Assembly: GCF_036588685.1 (NCBI RefSeq)
Contig: NC_086382.1
Location: forward strand, 64,042,010 to 64,106,009
Direction: 5' to 3'
DNA from: Mytilus trossulus
Lineage: Eukaryota; Mollusca; Bivalvia; Mytilida; Mytilidae
Length of the DNA stretch: 64,000 nucleotides
In this document: one piece after another, positions 12,602-24,180 of the stretch
Numbering within the stretch: the stretch's first letter is position 1
Layout of the letters: each line of letters starts with the position of its first letter
The notes under the pieces: generated by a model
The model's input: the letters and a program-made list of their open reading frames with translations, nothing else
What the model was told of the DNA's origin: nothing
Database searches by the model: none
Made by a program: the position numbers and the translations under genes

Positions 12602-13064
12602 CCAGTAATTGTGGGTGACACTTATAGGTCAAGTTTATCAGTGCTTAATCAATTAGTTTTCCCTACTTGAATTAACTTTAAGTAGTTCATATATAAGTAT
12701 TTCCAAGTTATAAGTGAATAAATTGCATCAGTGTCTGCATACGATTCATTTAAATTGTTATTCTGGGTTTGCACTTTAAGAGTTGATTTTAATTAAAACA
12801 AATCTTAACTTTGTTCATTAATATGGATGATTTGAATTACCAAACTAAAATGAGACAGAAAGAAACCACTTCTTGGAACATCAACAAACCGACGAAAGAA
12901 CGGAAAACAGTCAAAGGCAACCAATGTGCAGTCAATACAGCGATGAAATCCCGAACCCAGAGCTTCAGTTGGCTCTTAAACAAAAACGTGTACTACTTTA
13001 TTGACAATTGATGTCATACTAAATTCCGAAATATACAAAATAAACTAATATTAGAAATAATACA

Positions 13065-13415
13065 AGACTAGCACACTAGTTATTTTGGGGCCCTTTATAG
13101 CTTGTTATTCGGTGTGAGCCAAGGCTCCGTGTTGAAGGCCGTACTTTAACCTATAATGGTTTAATTTTTGAATTGTTGTTTGGATGGAGAGTTGTCTCAT
13201 TGGCACTCACACCACATCTTCCTATATCTAGCAATGGCTAGGGGCTCCTGACCCAATAAATAATGTGTTACATATAAATAACAAAATGTAGTATGAGTGT
13301 CAGACAACTCTCCACCAAAGTCACAATGTATAAAAAGTTTACAATTGAAGGTCAAAGTACGGTATTCAACACAGAGCCTTGGCACACACCGAACATAAAG
13401 CTATGAAGGGGTCCA
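13065..13415. repeat. Two family B repeats in inverted orientation
   Basis: 13065-13230 reads GGGGCCCTTTATAGCTTGTT ... TTGTCTCATTGGCACTCACA, and 13250-13415 is the complement of the same unit. Family B shares the TCTCATTGGCA...ACCACATCTTC end with family A but has its own body (GTGTGAGCCAAGGCTCCGTG). Confidence 0.65.
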
Positions 13416-13796
13416 GCATCCATCAGGTGGATGTGTTAGTCAAATAATACAGAAAAGTAAATGATAGTACAAAAAAACAATGTCCTTTAAAATAAATCCG
13501 TGGGGATACAGTGTTGTGTACTATTATTTTTTCCAGATATTTCAGTCTTGTTTCTTTACTGATTTACAACTACCCTTATTCGATGCCGGTTAAAATAAAA
13601 GTATTTACACTTTTGGTATTTAGCTGTATTTCGCTTCCGAATGACCTTAGATCTTCTCCGAATCACCTTTCGACGTCAAGCAACAATCAGTTTTTAGTTC
13701 TGACGTCAAATAATTGGGATTGCGATGTCAAAGTTTAAGGGAACCTGTGTGATTGTACGTAATGGCGAACAAATTGGAATACAAGTGTAAATACAT

Positions 13797-13994
13797 CTAT
13801 TGTCCATAAGCGCATAAATTAACACAATTCGAGTTTCTTTTACTCAAGATTTTTTGTATAAAGGCTTCAAATAATGAAACAAACAAATACATTCTGATTT
13901 TTTTTTTCGAATTCATCGAATATATCAAGCTTCTTTTTGCTGCACCAGACATTTCGTCAACATACACGTCAGTTGTTCTTGATTCAAATAATAT
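13797..13994 (-). CDS. Possible L4 cytoplasmic tail fragment
   Basis: Open frame with T-T-D-V-Y-V-D-E-M-S-G-A-A-K-R and then S-L-I-Y-S-M-N. The pairing of Y-V-D with a following Y-S resembles the L1 tail (Y-V-D-L ... A-Y-S-A-I-N). A TTTGAATCAAG acceptor would put it in phase 2 as expected. However, no TM exon is seen between this and the L4 stalk and the acceptor is weak, so this is a hint rather than a call. Confidence 0.25.
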   Translation of the reverse strand: MLFESRTTDVYVDEMSGAAKRSLIYSMNSKKKIRMYLFVSLFEAFIQKILSKRNSNCVNLCAYGQ

Positions 13995-14834
13995 GAGGGC
14001 AAAATAAAGATTACAATTGACAATCCTATTATTTTTTATCAATGAACGATCATAAACATAATTTATATGTGATTTAACGTTACTACTGAATTTTTGTTAC
14101 TTTCAGGTGTCTTGGGCCTCTTAATTGAAATCCACAGTAATTTGTTTTACTAATTTGTCAAAATGAAGCCTTTGTCATGCTCTCTTTTTTCAAAAAATAT
14201 AATAAAAAGTATGGGTCGGTGAAACCTTTTTCACGCTACAGGTTGTGCAAAATTGTCAGATTTTGTAAAGAGTATGCATGGCAAATCCAATGTTGTGTAA
14301 TCAAAAGAAAACTACACCATATGATGTTAAGATAAAATGTTAGAAGATAAGATGAAGACAAATGGGGTCAGCGGACTTGTTTTCTTGTTAAATATTCAAA
14401 TAGGTTAATTCGCAACATTTGCTATTATAGAATTACTTTATCTGAGTTATCGCCTTTTTTGTATAAAATAAAGTCGTAAATATGAGTAAACACATAATTA
14501 TCTATATTTACAGTAACGGTCTTACGCATGAATTACAAACTACTCTAAAAATTTGCACATTTCATTAAAGGTCTAGAACAATTGTAATCTGGTACTTCAA
14601 AATCCAAGATCGTGGAAAACGCCCGAGCCACCTTAAGGGTAAATGATTGTATGCTATACATCAAGTCTCCTACTTAGTCTAAATGTTATGATTAAATGAT
14701 GCATACTTCTTTTTCGATACATATTGTTTTAATGCTGTTCCTTTTACATTGAAGGACATTTTTTTTAACGAACTTAGTATTGTTCTTTTTCAGATGACCA
14801 CAGCAAATATGAAACAACATTTGATTAATCCGAT

Positions 14835-14900
14835 ATGTCAAGTGATTATTGTATTGATTATTGTACTAATTATTGTACTGATTATTGTCACCATTTTCTT
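14835..14900. repeat. Short tandem repeat of a TTATTGTACTGA-type 12-mer
   Basis: Four degenerate 12 bp units. They create a hydrophobic-looking reading frame on the plus strand, which I regard as a by-product. Confidence 0.6.
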
Positions 14901-15079
14901 ATTTATATTACAGTTGTATATCAAATCAAATTCCGTCTTGCAAGAGTCCATATGGTCGGAATAAACGACCATGACACCTTCCTGATAAAAAAGATACATG
15001 TAAAATTTGGCTTGCAGTAATGTAGATATTTTCGTAATATTCAACTTTGTACTTGTTTCGCGTTATAAATATTTTGATA

Positions 15080-15170
15080 TGAGCGTCATTGATGAGTCTT
15101 ATGTAGACGAAACGCGCGTCTGTCGTACTAAACTATAATCCTGGTACCTTTGATAACTATTCGTTATATA
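15080..15170. repeat. Family D short repeat (GAAACGCGCGTCT)
   Basis: GATGAGTCTTATGTAGACGAAACGCGCGTCTG then AATCCTGGTACCTTTGATAACT. Related copies: 26190-26275, 26975-27050, 32060-32150 and 32755-32850. Abundant in mussel DNA as I recall. Confidence 0.6.
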
Positions 15171-15986
15171 CAATTAAGATGATGTATAAATGTCAAATTC
15201 ACCACCAAATTACGTAGAAATTAGTAGCTATATAAAATTCATTATAAGATGTGGTATGATTTTACTTTTGAGAGAAATAAGGGCGATAATTTGCTACATC
15301 CGGTGAAGTAAATGTCCCTTCCGGTCTCATATGGTAGCTTCTTTCACACCGATTCCAAAAATATATAGTACTATATAACTTTGCCTGTAAACCAGGAAAT
15401 AATTGGCCACTTCCAGTTTATCGAAAGTCACTTTTAGTTTATGGTGATAAAAAAATGTATTATATTATAAAATATTTGGATTCCGAGTACTTTTGCATGC
15501 AAAAAATGCTACCTCTGGTTGTCATTTTTTAAGGTCATATGTCACCCAACCTTTTTGTAAAAGGTCATATGGCTTTATAAGGAACCCTGTTGAAGTTATA
15601 ATCAATTTTCCTGATAATTATACATTTCAGGGGCACTAACTCCTATAATGTGCCATTAGATTGTATCAGACCAAATGTAACATATATTCATTACAATAAA
15701 GCAAACATTTTGCGCTTGTTCTTTTATATATATCTTCAAAAGTGTTGGAGAAAATGCCAAAAAAAAGGAACAGTTAAAATTGAGAACTTGACCTTGACCT
15801 TTGACCTTGACATCATTATCTATGTGAGGATATAAGGGCTTTAAATAAAAACAGTCCAGGGCAATACGGTAAACAGTTTATGAGTTAAAAAAACATACAA
15901 CATGAGAATTGTCTAAGCGATATATTGCGAAACAAATATTTATCGCAAGAACAAGCGGGGAAAAAAAAAATCAGAAAAAAATACAA

Positions 15987-16018
15987 TAGGTCTTTCCACA
16001 GAAAAGTGGAAAGACCTA
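15987..16018. repeat. Perfect 13 bp hairpin
   Basis: TAGGTCTTTCCAC, six-base loop AGAAAA, then GTGGAAAGACCTA. No other context; it may be the end of a repeat. Confidence 0.55.
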
Positions 16019-17263
16019 ATAATGGGCAATTAAATAAGAATTATGTCATAGACCTAGAGTATAGGTCATGTTCAGTTTTGTTAATTTTCACAGTGATAGC
16101 TTGACAGGTATTTTCTTCAGTTATCTTAAAGAAAAACAGAAATGTTCAAGTGTGCAAATGATTAAAAATGATCCCTACGCAAATCTTTCAAAAATTTAGT
16201 ACATTGTCATATATACGAAATTAGATGTCAAAGTCGATTTAAATTTTGACTAATCGGCATTTACACTTTTTGAATTTAAAATACCAAAAAATGATATTTT
16301 GATAACCTAGCAATAGTAAACTTAGAAACCTTAAATTAAACCTTAATTGTTGTAATTAACTAATATGTTTTTTTTGGTTCGTAGGGAAGCTGCCTTTGAC
16401 ACTTGTCATATCTCTCTTTTAATTCTAACGGTCATGAAACGTTGGAACTAATACTAGCGAAACTGTATAAAGAATTATTAGGAAAAAAATTAAGAATTAA
16501 AATGCAAAAAAAATACTATTAAAGGATAATGACCTAAACAAATTTCGAGGAATATGAAAATATAGTACCGAAATTAACAAAAATATTTCCTTCTTTACAA
16601 AATCATGACTAAAAAAGTGAAAATGAGTAAAAACTTATAGACAAACACTCCTATGGAATACAGTAAAACAAATTTCACTTGATGAATTATCGTTTAACCT
16701 TATTAATGTATCGCACATGATATTTCAGGGATTCTTTAATTCTGAAGAAAGACGTCATAACATATGACTGACTATATACTCCTTACTTTTACGGCAGTAC
16801 ATGAAAACAAATATAATATTCAATCAAACTATGATGTAAGCATTGGGTTTACTCAAACTTATTTTTTACTCGTTCTAGCACGTTCTCGTACATCTCAAGA
16901 AGAAACGTTATAAGAAATGACGAGAAAAAAATCATGTATCAATACTTAGTGAAAAACCAACATTATGATCATCAAAGGTTATAACTCAATATATATCTTA
17001 AACTTTAATGTTAAGCCCAGTAGAAAAACATAGCATACATTATATTATGTTTATGGAGAAAATGCACTTAATCAGTTGAAACGTTTTTAATGAATGACTC
17101 GAAATCTGTAAATTACACAATGTATATACATGTACGTATATAATGGCGAAAAAGAATATTCATAATAACGTTTAAACATTTTTTTATAATTATAGACCTT
17201 ACATTAATAGTCACAATAAATCGAGGATGATTTGTTTTTTGTTATTTTATTTATCATGTATAC

Positions 17264-17410
17264 CTTTGATATTTTCTTCCTCTTTCTCAATAGTTGGGAT
17301 AGTGTTAAGATTTGACCATTGGCTGTTGCCAACCGTATCCTCTATGATAGTCTCCTGGCTTGTAAGAATTGAAGTAACTGGCCATAGAGGGTAACACTTA
17401 ATTTTCAGTT
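17264..17410 (-). CDS. L4 stalk exon
   Basis: A 147 bp exon (49 codons), phase 1-1, ATTTACAG acceptor and ATCAAAG|GTATAC donor. Starts E-L-K-I-K-C-Y-P-L-W and ends I-E-K-E-E-E-N-I-K, matching the L1 and L3 stalk borders, but shorter and less Thr-rich in the middle. Confidence 0.72.
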
Positions 17411-17644
17411 CTGTAAATAGGTTAATAGAAAAGAGAACATTTACATCATTGAAATGATGACCAAAGTAGTCGGGTAAACACAAGGATAATCTTACTACAG
17501 AACATAAACAGGATATGATTTTTTTTTAAATCACAATGTTTTTTTGTGTTTTTTAATCACATATGTTGACTAGGAATTCAGCTACAAATACACTTTTATA
17601 TAAAACATGTGGAAGAAACCAAAACAACAAAAATCTCCCAAAAT

Positions 17645-17835
17645 GACAAAATCGAGTTCAGCCTGTTTAAGGGTTGTCGTTTGTTGATGTGGTTCATGAG
17701 TATTTATCATCTCTCTTTTTTAATATAGATTAAACCGTTGGTTTTCCCATTCAAAATGTTTTTCACTAGTCATTCTGGGAAATCTGATAGCTTGAAGACC
17801 GTTCTTTAACCTATTATACCACAATATATTGTGAA
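17645..17835. repeat. Family B repeat, partial
   Basis: TTTAAGGGTTGTCGTTTGTTG ... AGACCGTTCTTTAACCTATTA, the same body as 62465-62862. Confidence 0.5.
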
Positions 17836-18137
17836 ATAAACAATGTTCTTCCGTTCTTAGTATGTATTATGTAGTAACCTTTTAAATATATTGTTCTAAT
17901 TATGGGGAAAATTCAAAGAATACAGTTTATATTAAAAACATTTTACGAAAAATCTTCTTTAAGTTTGACCGTTGTAACCACATGTAAGAGAACAGATCTA
18001 AACTTAATACAAATATGTATATATATATATCGTCTGACTATGAATAATGCCATTAAGTTGTGGTCTTTAGGAAATCTCATGTAATTCATGTTATTACTAA
18101 TCAGTTAAATTCTTACTTGAGTAATGTATACACCTAC

Positions 18138-18383
18138 TTTGAGTGTCGACACAATTCTTCCATGAGTAAGTTGCATTAGTTCTATAAGATACTGTTGTCG
18201 TCTTGTTGTAGACAAAGCAATAATTTTGTTGGTAATAAACAGCTACACAATCTTTATTAACCAGACAATATGTTCTACATTCATCAAGAGATGTGTGTTG
18301 TTTTCCATTTGTTTCTACCCAATAAGCATCTGAACCGCCCTTTTCTACCTGGTCGTTCATTTTGCATGTACATATTGTTCGAT
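18138..18383 (-). CDS. L4 PAN/apple-like exon
   Basis: A 246 bp exon, phase 1-1, TTTGCAG acceptor and CAA A|GTAGGT donor. Opens D-R-T-I-C-T-C-K-M-N-D-Q, then Y-W-V-E-T-N-G-K-Q-H-T-S, L-D-E-C-R-T-Y-C-L-V, D-C-V-A-V-Y-Y, N-Y-C-F-V-Y, K-N-C-V-D-T-Q. Seven Cys, one more than L3 because of I-C-T-C. Sequons N-K-T and N-A-T. No stops, so this exon is intact despite the broken 5' end of the locus. Confidence 0.75.
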
Positions 18384-18922
18384 CTGCAAACAAAATGTAC
18401 CTTCACATTTGTATTAAGATTAAATCTAGGCAAACGTTATTATCAAAACACTAAACCAGTTTACCTATAATGTTAGTTGTTTGTGTTCACACGTTGTTGT
18501 ATGAGTGCTTAGCCCTCTCCTAACTTATGATAGTGGTTTGACAGCACAAGATGAGAACAAACTAAATATCATTGGCAATTTCCTTAGCTTTAAAGATAGA
18601 ACCACAAGCAACTTCTTCCAAAAGAAATGACACTAAGCACCAATATAAGAGTCTTTGCAGTAAATGAAAACTAGTTCGAATCATTCCACTACTTATAAAT
18701 AAATCAACCTCCGTCAGAATCAATCATCCAAATATAAATATAAATATATAAATAAATTAAATAATGTTGTCGTTCAAAGTATGATGGTATACTTAAGCAC
18801 AGAATCACGTCAAAAGAATATCTCAAAAAACTGACTTAACAGTAAAAGCTATATTAATAACGACAAATAAAATAATAATATAACACGTTATTAAGATGAT
18901 AACCAACGTCAGTACGCACAAT

Positions 18923-19195
18923 CTATACTTCAAGACGACTGTATATGTCGAATTCGAGGTATAAGTCTAAAAATGAGGCGTAGGAAGCCGTGTCTGTTGT
19001 CTCTTTAATTTCTAGTTCTGGTGGATATATTAATGGAACCCAATCAGAAAAGTTCGTATTATTAATGGAAAGAAGATCATCAATATATCTGAAAGTGAAA
19101 TTAAATAACCTGGCTTCTTTGATCTTCTTGTTTTTGACAAGTGTCTGAAGAAACTCCGATCTTAACATGCTTAATCTGATAATAAAAATGGTAAT
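18923..19195 (-). pseudogene. Second reverse transcriptase fragment
   Basis: Contains F-T-F-R-Y-I-D-D-L-L-S-I-N-N with the catalytic D-D intact, then I-Y-P-P-E-L-E-I-K-E-T-T-D and F-L-D-L-Y-L-E-F-D-I. Same protein family as the fragment at 7.4-7.9 kb but a different subfamily. Truncated at both ends. It lies between the decayed L4 signal exon and the L4 PAN exon. Confidence 0.7.
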
Positions 19196-19501
19196 ATACA
19201 AGAATTGACACATATATGTAATGATAAAGGACTCAGCTGAATATCAATTTAAGTTGAAATACAATTATGTAGCATACTTTATTTCTTAACTAGCACAAAT
19301 GTCTAATATATTTACAATATGTTTAAGTTTATTTTTTTCTGAATTATGTATTTTAATGTATTACTCATTTAAATTTTACCGAAGTTCACGAATGATATTA
19401 GCATGTTTTGAAGGTTTATCCACCAACAATAAAGTAGATCATGAAAACATAGTGGACATTAAGCAGTCGAACGAATAATTTCTACAAAATCACCATCTTA
19501 C

Positions 19502-19555
19502 CTTCAAATTAGCAAGTGATAGATATAATATCGTTGTGTAGAGAGAAATCTCCTT
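19502..19555 (-). pseudogene. L4 decayed signal-peptide exon
   Basis: Aligns with the L3 signal exon: both contain CGATATTATAT/CGATTTTATC then TCACTTG and end in AAG|GTAAG. Here the start codon position reads AGG instead of ATG, and a 1 bp difference near the donor alters the phase. Upstream sequence also aligns with the L3 5' region, with the promoter element changed. Confidence 0.5.
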
Positions 19556-19599
19556 TGAAAATAACGTTGTTACTACTTGAAATTATTGAGAAAGCTATC

Positions 19600-20630
19600 T
19601 CTTGAAAATGAACAGCCAAGCGTAAACAATTAACAGTTGAGTGAATTTTGAGCGTCGCTAAATGTTTTATAAAATTTTAAACTTAAAAAAGTGTTTTAAC
19701 GTATAGTACTGCGGTTGATGTTATCATGTGATAAGTAGCTATAACCCCATTTTCATTTTGAACATGTATTAATTCATCAACGGATACTGAGTTTTACCAA
19801 ACACCGTCAAACTTTAAGGTAATTAAATATGGGACAAATAAAGGCAACAGTAGTATACTGCTGGTCAAAAATCGTTCCATTATATAAAATCTCCATTATA
19901 TAAAAGAGGGGTGAAATATAACAAAGGAACGAATAAGACAAAAAATAAACAGACCACGCCAAGGCTAATACAGAAAATTACCAGCAGACTAACAATACAC
20001 TAAAGACCAAACAATTAAAAGCATATAAACTGTCATAGAAATTATTGCATGTGTTTATTGAAACTTACCATCAATTTAACATACCTGCTTGGTTTCTTAC
20101 TTGCTGAACACGTAGGACAATTGAACAATATAAATCATTTGTTAACGTTTCTATTATATATTCACAAAATGTGTATATTGTACAGTGTTCATATGGTCCG
20201 ACCTGTAAATAACAAAACGAGTAATACTAACAGGGTCATGACCATATGCTTATTGCTCAAGTACTGATATGGTACATAGCATAATACTTTATGATCCATG
20301 TTCCATAATATAACAATTAACGAAAAAAAATACTAGTTACTGTGAGCACCTGACAGCCCAACCATGTCTCTATATAATACAACAGAGCTCCACCCTTTAA
20401 ACTTCCGAAAGAATGCACGTGCCTTTATAACCTACAAATAACATAACGATATTAAGGCTATTTTTTTTCAATTCAAACAATAAGAAGTGTATGTAGTTGT
20501 CGATAACGCGTTCAATCACCTATCTGTAGAAATTGTAGGTATTTTGGGGGAAATTGTTGTTTTGAATGCACAGTTTCCCTCAGTGTTTAACTTCACATGC
20601 AGCAAATATTTTTTTGTTAATATCAGTAAA
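19600..20630. other. Spacer upstream of L4
   Basis: AT-rich; a family C-like fragment at about 19900-20030. No exon recognised. Confidence 0.4.
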
Positions 20631-20793
20631 AAGAGGGGCAAATGATACCAGAGTCATAGTCGAAATCATAAATCGAATATAAACGGACTACGCCATGACA
20701 ACGACAAGGTGAAAAAGAAAAAGCAAAACAGACAAATAATTGTTAAGACACAACATAGAAAACCAAGGACTTAGCAGCACAAACATACAATAT

Positions 20794-21065
20794 AAAAAAG
20801 AAGATGTGGTATGATTGCCAATGAGACAACTATCCACAAAAGACCAAACTGACACAAACTTTAACAATTATAGGTTCAACAATTAGCAAAGCCCATACCG
20901 CATATAGTAAGCTATAAAAGGCCCCGATAAGATAATGTAAAACAATTCAAACGAGGAAACTAACGACCTTATTTATGTTAAAAAATGAACGAAAAACAAA
21001 TATGTAACACATAAACTAACGACAACCACTGAATTACAGGCTCCTGACTTGGGCACATACATAAA
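20794..21065. repeat. Family A repeat, partial
   Basis: AAAAAAGAAGATGTGGTATG to GGCTCCTGACTTGGGCACATA. Confidence 0.68.
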
Positions 21066-21168
21066 TAATGTGGTTTGTTTTTGATGGAAATATATCTCTA
21101 TAAAAAATACAATAATGTAAAAGAGATATATAATTACTGTCTTTTGATGAGGTAAATATGTAGTTTTA

Positions 21169-21892
21169 GGGGCCAGCTGAAGGACGCCTCCGGGTGCGGG
21201 AATTTCTCGCTACATTGAAGACCTGTTGGTGACCTTCTGCTGTTGTTTTTTTATTTGGTCGGGTTGTTGTCTCTTTGACACATTCCCCATTTCCATTCTC
21301 AATTTTAATTTTTTACAGAGTTTGTCTTTAGTGCCGTGTGGAGGCAGTAGAGTGCCTCCCCGAGCTTCAGGTTTATGCTCTTATAATATACTAAATTATG
21401 GAGTGTGTGTCCGTGCGAGAACTGCTCTAGTTCATTACTTTAGGAATATTTATCATGTTAGGGGCCAGCTGAAGGACGCCTCCGGGTGCTGGAATTTCTC
21501 GCTACATTGAAGACCTGTTGGTGACCTTCTGCTGTTGTTTTTTTACTTGGTCGGGTTGTTGTCTCTTTGACACATTCCCCATATCCATTCTCAATTTTAT
21601 TTTTTACAGAGTTTGTCTTTAGTGCCGTGTGGAGGCAGTAGAGGGCCTCCCCGTGCTTCAGGTTTATGCTCTTATAATATACTAGGTTATGGAGTGTGTG
21701 TCCGAGCGAGAACTGCTCTAGTTCATTACTTTAGGAATATTTATCATTTTAGGGGCCAGCTGAAGGACGCCTCCGGGTGCGGGAATTTCTCGCTACATTG
21801 AAGACCTGTTGGTGACCTTCTGCTGTTGTTTTTTTATTTGGTCGGGTTGTTGTCTCTTTGACACATTCCCCATTTCCATTCTCAATTTTAGT
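21169..21892 (+). repeat. Triple tandem of the retroelement 3' end, period about 291 bp
   Basis: GGGGCCAGCTGAAGGACGCC occurs at 21169, 21461 and 21752. Each is followed by the 140 bp retroelement 3' end (to TTCTCAATTTTA). The first two are followed by a 150 bp spacer (GTGCCGTGTGGAGGCAGTAG ... TTTAGGAATATTTATCAT). The copies are almost identical, so the amplification is recent. Confidence 0.8.
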
Positions 21893-22594
21893 TTTATTGG
21901 CTTTAAAAAAAAAACTGATATTCCCTGAGGTCAACGGACAAAGTGAATGTCACTATGTTATTGCTCTATAATATGTAATTATGTTATAAATCTGTTATAA
22001 ATTAAAAAAATACGTGGAACAACAAACGTTAAAATTATTTAATCACGTAGTGGAGTGACTCTTTTGTGGATTCTTATAAATTCTATATTTGGACTGTTTT
22101 TAATCTCGGTCTATTTCTGAAATTATGCTTACATACTTTTGATTTTTAAACCCTGTTTGCTAACATTGTCCATGTGAAATTTTAAAATTGTTTGTATAAA
22201 CATTAAACGACAAAAATATGTGATGTATACATTTTCTGACGTCAGACACGCGAAATTCTTTCTTTTAAAATTGTAACACGATGATGACTGCTGTACCCAT
22301 ATTTTGACTTTTATCTATCATGTGTGTTTAGTTCACGCATCATTGTAAATATAACGGAATTTGATAAGACTGTCGTACAAAGTGAGAGCTTTAGCGCTAT
22401 AAACCCAGGTTTAATCCCCCATTTTCTACATTTTAAATGTACCAAGTCAGAAATTTTCCTCTGAGTTCAGTTTTTTTGAGATTTTACTTTTCACAAGGTT
22501 TTTCAAAATTCAGTTTAACCACATATTTACTGAAACAAAAGACAGTAATTGTTTTATTCCATATTCCGAGAGAAATGTATGTAATGGAAATTAC

Positions 22595-22720
22595 TTACTA
22601 AAACCAATTGTAGATCAAACGTTTACCAAACTTATCCACGTTAAAGAACGCGACGTTTTTGGCGGTGAATATACTTTTTCTGCAGGTGAATATGCGTATT
22701 TCTTCAAAATCCAATTTATA
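22595..22720 (+). pseudogene. Possible arrestin-domain-like exon fragment
   Basis: The plus-strand frame reads V-K-E-R-D-V-F-G-G-E-Y-T-F-S-A-G-E-Y-A-Y-F-F-K-I-Q-F before a stop. The shape G-x-x-x-F-x-A-G-E-Y-x-Y-x-F-x-x-Q recalls the arrestin N-terminal domain of ARRDC-type proteins. No matching neighbour exon was seen. Weak; a decayed retrocopy or chance. Confidence 0.25.
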
Positions 22721-23865
22721 TAGAAAAACCAAATTTTATCAATATAGAATAATCCTATTAATTTTTATAATTAAGTTTAAAAAACAGTAACTGGAATTTT
22801 GTTTGAATGCAATTACCTTTTCACAGAAAAAATTGGTTAATAAAGTAAGTTCGCTCTCTTTTAATTATCAGAATAAAGTTAAACAAAAAGGACAGACCCA
22901 ACAGTATGATTAACGTTGTGTGTTAGGACACCTGTGTTATATCCGTATCCAACACAGTGGAAGATCCAATTTCCTCATTTTTGATTGAAATTCCTACAGG
23001 AACATATAAAAGACCATGAGTATTCAGTATTGTCTCCTAATCAAATATCGTGGGAAATAAATGTACAGATTTTAAGTGAGTTGTTAATACCAATTCCTCC
23101 ATGAAGAAGTTCATTTAAGTTGATTTTACCCACAAACATAATGTTGTTTAGTACTTAGCAAAACTTTTGGTTCTTAACGATCGACGTAGCGAGTGTAGCA
23201 GTATATATAGTCACAAACCACTTCAGTGGTTCCACTCCTCGTTGTATCAACGACCTGTCAAAAAAGGAACTTTACATAAAAACTACATGAATGTTATGCG
23301 GAACCATCAATATCATGTAGAAATAATTCTATTTATCATATACTTAGCATTGATATGGTAGCTTTTGTATATGTGTAATGAGCGGAAGTACACAAGCCAT
23401 AATTTCCAATCCGGGCTTATAATCCATATCAGGTGCATCTCGTGCACAAAACCTATAATAGTGCATCTCGTGCAAGTTACTTCCGGTGTTTCCGGTATAG
23501 GTTGTTTACTTTTTCAATGTGACGACAGATATTTTTTTTTACGAAGTCAAATTTTACGGGAACTTTTGTTGGGATAGTTAAGTACTCGCTAACAAATGTC
23601 ATTGACAAATACGAATCAGTACTGCACAAACATGGAGTAATAATGATCATAAAACTCTTCTAAATTTTCAAATTTTTCAAAATGCCTCTAAAGGAAATGT
23701 TACCATAAATATATATATGAAGATATTGATGCTGTTGTTGGACAAATATAGTATATTTGATTCATAATTTAACTTCTTTATAAAGTTTTTGACTGTTTTA
23801 GTTATTGCATTTGTTTATTTGCCTTACATAAAACTATTGTCGGAAGTATATGATAAAGCGATTAA

Positions 23866-23989
23866 TACATGGCCTTTTACATATCAGCCTGTGTTTCATC
23901 CCGAGACCCATATCAGAACCTCGACTCCGTCTCGGGCTGATATGGGGGTCTCGGGATGATACCCAGGCGGATATGGAAAAGGCCATGTA
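23866..23989. mobile_element. Hairpin MITE, 124 bp, flanked by TTAA
   Basis: TACATGGCCTTTT ... AAAAGGCCATGTA with interior complementary blocks (CATCCCGAGACCC / GGGTCTCGGGATG). Flanked on both sides by TTAA (23862-23865 and 23990-23993), which could be a target duplication. Too short to code. Confidence 0.65.
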
Positions 23990-24004
23990 TTAATATCTAT
24001 GTAA

Positions 24005-24180
24005 TTAGATATAGGAAGATGTGGTGTGAGTGCCAATGAGACAACTCTCCATCCAAATAACAATTTAAAAATTAAACCATTATAGGTTAAAGTACGGCCT
24101 TCAACACGGAGCCTTGGCTCACACCGAACAACAAACTATAAAGGGCCCCAAAATTACTAGTGTAAAACCATTCAAATGTT
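24005..24180. repeat. Family B repeat
   Basis: ATAGGAAGATGTGGTGTGAG to AGTGTAAAACCATTCAAA. Confidence 0.65.

Larger units (their letters stand above)
14043..17263. other. Region below the L4 stalk: no TM exon found
   Basis: Searched on the minus strand for a 90-100 bp hydrophobic exon in phase 1-2; none was convincing. Contains the 12-mer repeat, a family D unit and the 13 bp hairpin. Confidence 0.45.
17264..19590 (-). pseudogene. Locus L4: remnant receptor gene
   Basis: Holds a decayed promoter and signal exon (19502-19590), an intact PAN exon (18138-18383) and an intact stalk exon (17264-17410), all in the family order. No CUB-like or short exon lies between signal and PAN; a reverse-transcriptase fragment (18923-19213) sits there instead. 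The ATG position reads AGG and the promoter element is mutated. No TM exon was found downstream; a tail-like fragment lies at about 13.8-14.0 kb. Probably a deletion remnant, though the intact exons could still be spliced into a neighbour. Confidence 0.6.

Noticed and set aside
14749-14964. Plus-strand frame with a TM-like hydrophobic run
   Set aside because: The run is encoded by a 12 bp microsatellite; no splice-compatible neighbour, and opposite strand to the gene family.
20340-20410. Minus-strand open segment ending in TAG near a GGAAGTTTAAAGGGTGG word
   Set aside because: Tested as an L3 tail; no acceptor with a pyrimidine tract and no tyrosine motif pattern.
21226-21801. Plus-strand frames of 94 and 62 codons with near-identical C-termini
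   Set aside because: They are read-through of the triple tandem retroelement tail.
23180-23262. Minus-strand segment with a good TTTTTTGACAG acceptor and a tyrosine-rich frame ending Y-V-D-R
   Set aside because: Considered as the L3 tail, but the tyrosine-rich frame is phase 0 while the TM exon leaves in phase 2.
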